A DNA stretch of 35,007 bases from positions 1-35,007 of the forward strand of contig JAUNGD010000036.1 in NCBI GenBank assembly GCA_030524705.1. The letters are read 5' to 3'. A program made the position numbers and the translations under genes. Shown in pieces: positions 30,233-35,007 of this stretch. The notes under the pieces were generated by a model. That model was not told the origin of the DNA, made no database searches, and saw nothing but the letters and a program-made list of their open reading frames with translations. Source of the stretch: Lachnospiraceae bacterium (GTDB lineage: Bacteria; Bacillota; Clostridia; Lachnospirales; Lachnospiraceae). Every line of letters starts with the position of its first letter. Within the stretch, counting starts at the first letter, position 1.

Positions 30233-31846
30233 CTACTGCCTCTTTTTCTTTTTTGCTGCGCTGAATATCAGATACAGAAGAATCAGTATCCAGGCCCCGG
30301 CCAGGGAAGCCAGCAGAAGAACCGCCGTCCGGGGAAGCTCGCCCAGATCCGCCTTGCTGCCGGAGGATAATGCATCCTGGCCGCTGTTCTGGTCAAGACG
30401 GTACAAAGAGGTGACGTCCGCGTAAAGTGTCTCAATATATTCATCGTTTATCTCCTGCTTTCTTCTGACAGACTTCGTGACATTCTCAATCATCTGCCCC
30501 GCCGCATCCCGAAGGGAAGCCGAGCCGTTAAACACCGGGGTCACAAAGGTATGGTCTGTATTATCCAGCAGCAGCTTAGAAGCTTTTATTTTTACCTCAT
30601 AGTGCGTCGTATTGTCTTCGCCGCATCTGGAGAGATAATCCTGATACTCCGGCGTGTTCTGGGCTTTTGCAGTCACCGGCACATAGCCCTCTGTCTCCGA
30701 ATACGCGGTCTGTACCTCGTCTGTCAGCAGATACTGGGCGAACAGCCAGGAAGCCAGCACCTCCTGAGAATCCTCCTTGTTGAACACGCAGACCGACGGC
30801 CCCTGGGAAATCATCTGCGGATTTTCGGTATCAAACTGTGGAACCGGCATAACGGCGGTTTCAAACTCCACAAGCTTGTCCTCACTGATATCGGAAAGAG
30901 GCGCATCCGTTCCCATCCAGGTCGCCCCTGCCGTAGAATCCACTGCAAAAATACACTGCCCGGCGTTCAGGAAATTGGCCGGATAACTCGAGATCTTGAA
31001 GGTTGAAAACGCGCCGCTCTTTGCATGCTCCGCAATCGTATAGAGCAGCTCCCTCGTCGTATCATTGAAAATCTGTATTTCTCCGCTGTCATCGGAATAT
31101 CCGGCGCCCTTTTGACGGAGCATCTGAATCATCATATTGTCCGTGGATTTATAGATAAAAGGAATCATCGTTTTCTGACCGTTGATCAGGAAATTATCTT
31201 CCGCATCCTTCGCCATCGCCGCCTCAGAGACCTCCCAGATAAAATCCCAGGTAAGCGTCTCCGGCAGGGTATATCCCAAGGCTTCCACATACGTCTTATT
31301 TACGTAGCAGGCCTCCGTGGAACGCATAAACGGAATCGCGTAAAAGTGTCCGCCCAGCCGGCACTCCTCCAAAAACTGCGGAATGATCTCCTCCTGCTTC
31401 GGAGAATCAAAAGCAAGCTCACTGCCGCCGAACCCGTATTTTTCGTCTGCGAAAAGACTGTCCAGGGGAACGACGCTTCCCTCCCCCGTCAGATACGTCG
31501 CAATGTGATCTGGATACGTGATGCAGACATTCGGCGTCGTATTGGTGGCAATATTCGTAATGACATCGTTGTAAATTTTGCCGTAATCCGTATAGAGGCG
31601 CAGATTTACCGTGATATTCGGATATAGCGCTTCAAAATCGGCAATGGCCTTTTCGTAAATCTTCGTCTGCGTTTTATTTGTATCGTTTTTCGCCCAGAAT
31701 GTGATCTCGTACTTTTTCGACGCATCGAATTCTCCGGGAATTTCAAACGTACTCTGTCCCTTCGAACCGTGGCACCCGGTCAGCGTCACTAAGCTGAGCA
31801 CAGCCAGCAGCAAAAAAGCGGATAATCTTTTCCATATTCTGCTCAT
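30233..31846 (-). CDS. ABC transporter solute-binding lipoprotein with C-terminal membrane helix
   Basis: The 537-residue family 1 extracellular solute-binding protein has a lipoprotein signal peptide with lipobox LTGC (Cys about residue 24). The family's KYEITFWAKND opening and a MalE/UgpB-like body follow (SEAAMAK, MRSTEACYVNKTYVEALGY, DSTAGATWMG). It is about 100 residues longer than usual. The extra part ends with a hydrophobic helix (AVLLLASLAGAWILILLYLIF) and KKKKRQ tail, so it may be held at both ends. The ligand is probably a sugar, oligosaccharide or glycerol-phosphate compound. Its ATG overlaps the preceding permease stop (ATGA), showing translational coupling. Confidence 0.88.
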   Translation of the reverse strand: MSRIWKRLSAFLLLAVLSLVTLTGCHGSKGQSTFEIPGEFDASKKYEITFWAKNDTNKTQTKIYEKAIADFEALYPNITVNLRLYTDYGKIYNDVITNIATNTTPNVCITYPDHIATYLTGEGSVVPLDSLFADEKYGFGGSELAFDSPKQEEIIPQFLEECRLGGHFYAIPFMRSTEACYVNKTYVEALGYTLPETLTWDFIWEVSEAAMAKDAEDNFLINGQKTMIPFIYKSTDNMMIQMLRQKGAGYSDDSGEIQIFNDTTRELLYTIAEHAKSGAFSTFKISSYPANFLNAGQCIFAVDSTAGATWMGTDAPLSDISEDKLVEFETAVMPVPQFDTENPQMISQGPSVCVFNKEDSQEVLASWLFAQYLLTDEVQTAYSETEGYVPVTAKAQNTPEYQDYLSRCGEDNTTHYEVKIKASKLLLDNTDHTFVTPVFNGSASLRDAAGQMIENVTKSVRRKQEINDEYIETLYADVTSLYRLDQNSGQDALSSGSKADLGELPRTAVLLLASLAGAWILILLYLIFSAAKKKKRQ

Positions 31847-32718
31847 CCCTTTGTTCCTCCCCTTGCCACGCCGGCCATGATCTTCTTGTGAAACAACAGA
31901 AACAGAAGGATCAGCGGAACCGAAATCACTACCACTGCCGCCATCATTGCAGGAATGTTCTCACGGCCAAAGCCGTTTTCCCGGATCTCCTGGATTCCGT
32001 TTGAAACCAGAAAATACGCTTCGTCATCCGTGATCAGCCTGGGCCATACGTAGGAATTCCAGCACTCAATGACCTTCAAAATCGTGATGGTAATGAGAGT
32101 AGGCTTGCAGATCGGCACCAGCACCTTCAGCAGATATTTCAGATCAGAGGTGCCGTCGACCTTTGCCGCATAATACAACTGATCCGGCACCTGTTCAAAA
32201 TTTTCTTTCAGCAAATAAATATAAAAGACCGAGGTGACCGACGGCAAAATCAATCCCAGAAACGTATTCCGCAGATTCATATTTGTGATGGTCACAAAAT
32301 TCGTGATAATGACCAGCTCATTCGGTATCATCATCAGGGAAAGAAAGGCGGTAAACGCAATATTTTTCCCTTTAAAATTAAGCCTTGCAAAGGCAAAGGC
32401 CGCCAGGACCGTCACCACCAGCATGATCGCCGTAGTGACCACCGTGAAGATCAGCGTATTTACAAAGTATCCGGCCAGCGGTACGGCGGTAAATGCATCC
32501 ACATAGTTCTGCAGAGTCGGCGCCGTGGTAAAGAACTTCGGAATATATTCTGAGCTGTATGCACTGTAGCTTTTTACGGAGGTCAGAAGCATCCAGTAAA
32601 ACGGAAACAGCACCACCAGGGCCCAGACCGTCAAAAGCACGTAGGTGGCGGTCTTCAAAGCCCTCTGCCGGATCCTGTCAATCCTCTCCACCTTTTCAAA
32701 ATCAACTTGATTCCCCAT
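31843..32718 (-). CDS. Carbohydrate ABC transporter permease, MalG/UgpE type
   Basis: The 291-residue permease has six predicted transmembrane helices and the EAA loop YYAAKVDGTSDLKYLLKVLVP, the contact surface for the ATPase. The first helix (TYVLLTVWALVVLFPFYWML) and the conserved FARLNFKGK are typical of the MalG subgroup. It is the second permease of a CUT1-type importer. It is separated from the MalF-type gene by 121 bp containing tandem repeats and overlaps the binding-protein gene by four bases. Confidence 0.92.
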   Translation of the reverse strand: MGNQVDFEKVERIDRIRQRALKTATYVLLTVWALVVLFPFYWMLLTSVKSYSAYSSEYIPKFFTTAPTLQNYVDAFTAVPLAGYFVNTLIFTVVTTAIMLVVTVLAAFAFARLNFKGKNIAFTAFLSLMMIPNELVIITNFVTITNMNLRNTFLGLILPSVTSVFYIYLLKENFEQVPDQLYYAAKVDGTSDLKYLLKVLVPICKPTLITITILKVIECWNSYVWPRLITDDEAYFLVSNGIQEIRENGFGRENIPAMMAAVVVISVPLILLFLLFHKKIMAGVARGGTKG

Positions 32719-32758
32719 ATTTTCAACCTCTTACATAATAAATCATTGTCTGAAACAG

Positions 32759-32852
32759 GCTTTCGCTTCCTGTCCGCCTGTGAATACAGGCCTTTGCTTC
32801 CTGTCTGCCTGTGAATACAGACCTTTGCTTCCTGCCCACTTATGAATAATGG
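32759..32852. repeat. 31-bp tandem repeats between the two permease genes
   Basis: GCTTCCTG recurs at about 32765, 32796 and 32827, exactly 31 bp apart, with the intervening sequence conserved; nearly three copies are present. The last copy covers the stop codon of the MalF-type gene (32842-32840). In the mRNA sense each unit can form a small hairpin GCCTG-TATTCA-CAGGC. Repeats of this kind can modulate mRNA decay and relative protein output within an operon. Confidence 0.75.
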
Positions 32853-33733
32853 ACATTTTTTTTGCTCACAAGCAAATTGATGCAGGTGATCGTCAGTACA
32901 ATGGCAAACAGCAAAATAGCCGCCGCCGATGCGTAGGAGGGATAGCCGCCGCTGTTCCCGTACAGCATGTCGTACACATAGCCCACGATCGTATTCATCC
33001 CGGCCGCATTCAAATCGGTGCCGAACAGCGCCACCGCGTCGCTGTATGCCTTGAACGCGCCGATAAAGCCCGTAATGACCAGATAAAAGATCATGGGCGA
33101 GATCATCGGAAGCGTAATCCTGCGGAAAATACGGAATTTTGACGTCCCGTCCACTTTCGCGGCATTGTAATAATCCTGATTTACCGAGGATAGCGCGCTG
33201 GTCAGGATCAGGATTTTAAACGGCATAACCACCCAGATCGTGTAGAAGCACAAGACAAACATTTTGGCCCAGTACGGTCCGTCAATAAAATCAATGGACG
33301 CCCCGCCGAACCAATGGATCATCAGATTAATCAGTCCGTCGGTATACGCCGTCTTCTTGAATAAGATCATAAACACCAGCCCCACCGCCAGCGTATTCGT
33401 CACATAGGGCAGAAAATATACGGTCTGGTATAAATCCCTGAGAGGCTTGATGGAGCTCAGGCCTACAGAGATCAGCAGCGCAATTCCCGTAGAAAGCGGT
33501 ACCGTAATAATAACCAGTATAAAGGTATTTTTTACCGCCTGTAAAAAGTAAGTATCATGTAAAACATAAGAATAATTATAAAGGCCGACGCCGAAATACG
33601 TCTGGGACGCGGAGTTATATCCCTCTTCAAAGGAGTAAATAAAAACGTCAATCAAAGGATATACCATAAAAAATCCCAGAAAAAGAATCGCCGGTAACAG
33701 ATACAGCCAGCCTTTCCAGTCTTTTTTCTCCAT
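32840..33733 (-). CDS. Carbohydrate ABC transporter permease, MalF/UgpA type
   Basis: The 297-residue permease has six predicted transmembrane helices and the EAA loop YYNAAKVDGTSKFRIFRRITLP. The opening (WKGWLYLLPAILFLGFFMVYPLIDVF) is characteristic of UgpA/MalF proteins without the large MalF insertion. The ATG at 33733 has GGAGG six bases upstream; a TTG-initiated longer frame includes the site itself. It follows the ATPase gene by 31 bp on the same strand. Confidence 0.92.
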   Translation of the reverse strand: MEKKDWKGWLYLLPAILFLGFFMVYPLIDVFIYSFEEGYNSASQTYFGVGLYNYSYVLHDTYFLQAVKNTFILVIITVPLSTGIALLISVGLSSIKPLRDLYQTVYFLPYVTNTLAVGLVFMILFKKTAYTDGLINLMIHWFGGASIDFIDGPYWAKMFVLCFYTIWVVMPFKILILTSALSSVNQDYYNAAKVDGTSKFRIFRRITLPMISPMIFYLVITGFIGAFKAYSDAVALFGTDLNAAGMNTIVGYVYDMLYGNSGGYPSYASAAAILLFAIVLTITCINLLVSKKNVHYS

Positions 33734-33764
33734 TTTTTCCTCCAAAAATGCTCTGTCAGTCTGC

Positions 33765-34859
33765 CTAAATGTAAATCCGCTCTTCCGTTTCCCTGTGGAA
33801 AACGAAAACCTTGTTCGGCTTCACATCAAACCAGACTGTCTGCGAACCAAGATCCACCTTGTTTTCCGCGCCGATAATCGCGCGGATCGCCGGGCCGGCA
33901 GAGGATTCGTGGGTGGAAACCACACTGATGTCCCGACCCATTACCTCCACTCCACTGAGATTGCAGGTCAGAGCGCCGTTTTCCCGCAGGATAAATCCCT
34001 CCGGGCGGATGCCGACGTATACCTCCTGATCTGGAATGCCGGTCACGTCAAGCAGAGCTTCTCCGCCAATGCACAGTCTGCCGTCCCTGATCTTTCCCTG
34101 GAACACATTGATGGGCGGCGTGCCGAGAAACTTCGCGACAAACAGATTCACCGGGCTGTCATAGACCTCCTGGGGCTTCCCGATCTGCTGAATGACTCCG
34201 TCCTTCATAACAACGATCATGTCAGAAATGCTCATGGCCTCCTCCTGGTCATGGGTCACAAATACCGTGGTGATCTGAGTTTCCTTCTGGATCCTCCGAA
34301 TCTCTTCCCGGGTCTGCAGCCTCAGACGGGCGTCAAGGTTGGAAAGCGGCTCGTCCAGCAAAAGCACCCGGGGCATCTTCACCAGCGCCCGGGCAATCGC
34401 CACACGCTGCTGCTGGCCGCCGGAGAGCTCACTGGGCTTGCGGTCCATCAGCTCTTCTATCTGGACAAGCCGGGCAGCCTCATAGGCCCGCTCCAGCATC
34501 TCGGTTTTGGACAGCTTGTCCACTCCCTTCAGGTTCTGCAGAGGGAACAGAATATTCTGCTTCACAGTCAGATGCGGGTACAGAGCGTAATTCTGAAATA
34601 CCACGCCGACTCCTCTTTTTTCCGCCGGCAGCCCGGTGACATCGTCGTCACCGAAAAAAATCCTGCCGCTGGTGGGCTTCTGCAATCCGCTAAGCAGGCT
34701 CAGTGTCGTACTTTTCCCGCATCCAGAAGGCCCCAGCAGGCCGATCAGCTTGCCGTCAGGAATCTCAAAATTAAAATTGTTGACCGCAACGACCTCCCTG
34801 CGGTCGTTTTTGCTGCGGCCTGGGAATGTCTTGGTCAGATTTTGTAATACAACTTTCAT
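33765..34859 (-). CDS. Carbohydrate ABC transporter ATPase, MalK/MsmX/UgpC type
   Basis: The 364-residue protein has Walker A GPSGCGKST (residues 43-51), Q-loop VFQNYALYP, signature LSGGQQQRV, Walker B LLLDEPLSNLD and H-loop VTHDQEEA, followed by a C-terminal TOBE/OB domain (about 240-360). It energises the importer whose permeases and binding protein follow. Many Firmicutes share one ATPase between several sugar importers; here it is the first gene of a complete operon, so it is probably dedicated. A GGAAAGGG tract precedes the ATG. Confidence 0.94.
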   Translation of the reverse strand: MKVVLQNLTKTFPGRSKNDRREVVAVNNFNFEIPDGKLIGLLGPSGCGKSTTLSLLSGLQKPTSGRIFFGDDDVTGLPAEKRGVGVVFQNYALYPHLTVKQNILFPLQNLKGVDKLSKTEMLERAYEAARLVQIEELMDRKPSELSGGQQQRVAIARALVKMPRVLLLDEPLSNLDARLRLQTREEIRRIQKETQITTVFVTHDQEEAMSISDMIVVMKDGVIQQIGKPQEVYDSPVNLFVAKFLGTPPINVFQGKIRDGRLCIGGEALLDVTGIPDQEVYVGIRPEGFILRENGALTCNLSGVEVMGRDISVVSTHESSAGPAIRAIIGAENKVDLGSQTVWFDVKPNKVFVFHRETEERIYI

Positions 34860-34898
34860 GTTTTCCCTTTCCTTGGTACGTTAAATTTCATTGAATCT

Positions 34899-34927
34899 AT
34901 TATATTCTTCCGGCAGATGCTTTTCAA
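34899..34927 (-). promoter_or_regulatory. Promoter of the carbohydrate ABC operon
   Basis: On the minus strand TTGAAA (34927-34922), a 17-bp spacer and TATAAT (34904-34899) give a leader of about 35 nt. A palindrome TTACT-GTCA-AGTAA (34955-34968) lies about 30 bp upstream of the -35 box and may be a regulator site; no regulator gene for it is within the window. Confidence 0.7.
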
Positions 34928-35007
34928 GGAATTTAATGCAGCAAAAATATCACGTTACTGTCAAGTAAACATTGGCAAATTTTTTCATACACGATTTATC
35001 ATACGCC

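Overview
The window looks like a chromosomal segment of a spore-forming Clostridia, most likely Lachnospiraceae. It carries spo0A, a SpoVB-type flippase and two small CotF-like coat proteins. It also has an iscR-iscS-iscU-mnmA cluster, a YitT protein, a giant 2-hydroxyacyl-CoA dehydratase activase and an Rpn-type nuclease of the kind common in this family. Base composition is moderate (roughly half G+C) and most genes have strong GGAGG-type ribosome binding sites. I saw no tRNA, rRNA, CRISPR array, insertion sequence or prophage.

Layout from left to right. The left edge cuts the first codons of a minus-strand gene, probably gap. A PHP phosphoesterase (+) then converges on a D-Ala-D-Ala carboxypeptidase (-), which sits behind an Rpn-like nuclease with a perfect consensus promoter and near a 120-bp palindrome. 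From 3.5 to 6.9 kb is the Fe-S/tRNA thiolation cluster (minus), with an Rrf2-type palindrome at its promoter. A SpoVB/MATE-type flippase follows on the plus strand.

The most interesting part is 8.8-14.1 kb. It holds a TTG-start XRE regulator, a 1160-residue wall-anchored repeat protein, a 291-bp invertible-promoter cassette and a tyrosine recombinase. A 23-bp perfect inverted repeat (12927-12949 and 13195-13217) encloses a perfect TTGACA-17-TATAAT promoter that currently points away from the surface gene. In the sequenced molecule the switch is therefore OFF. Inversion would aim the promoter at the surface gene with a leader of about 250 nt. The recombinase is the obvious candidate inverting enzyme.

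From 14.3 to 21 kb come two coat proteins, glgA, spo0A, an autoregulated TetR/flavoprotein operon, an aroE variant and a YitT protein, all minus strand. A LysR regulator (+) then overlaps tail-to-tail with the 1482-residue activase (-). From 26.9 to 29.3 kb lie a secreted OB-fold-like protein and a TetR-methyltransferase pair.

The right end is a five-gene minus-strand carbohydrate ABC operon: ATPase, two permeases, a solute-binding lipoprotein with an unusual C-terminal membrane helix, and an SDR dehydrogenase. It has a clear promoter at its head and a terminator at its tail. All assignments come from reading the sequence and family knowledge; no database search was run.
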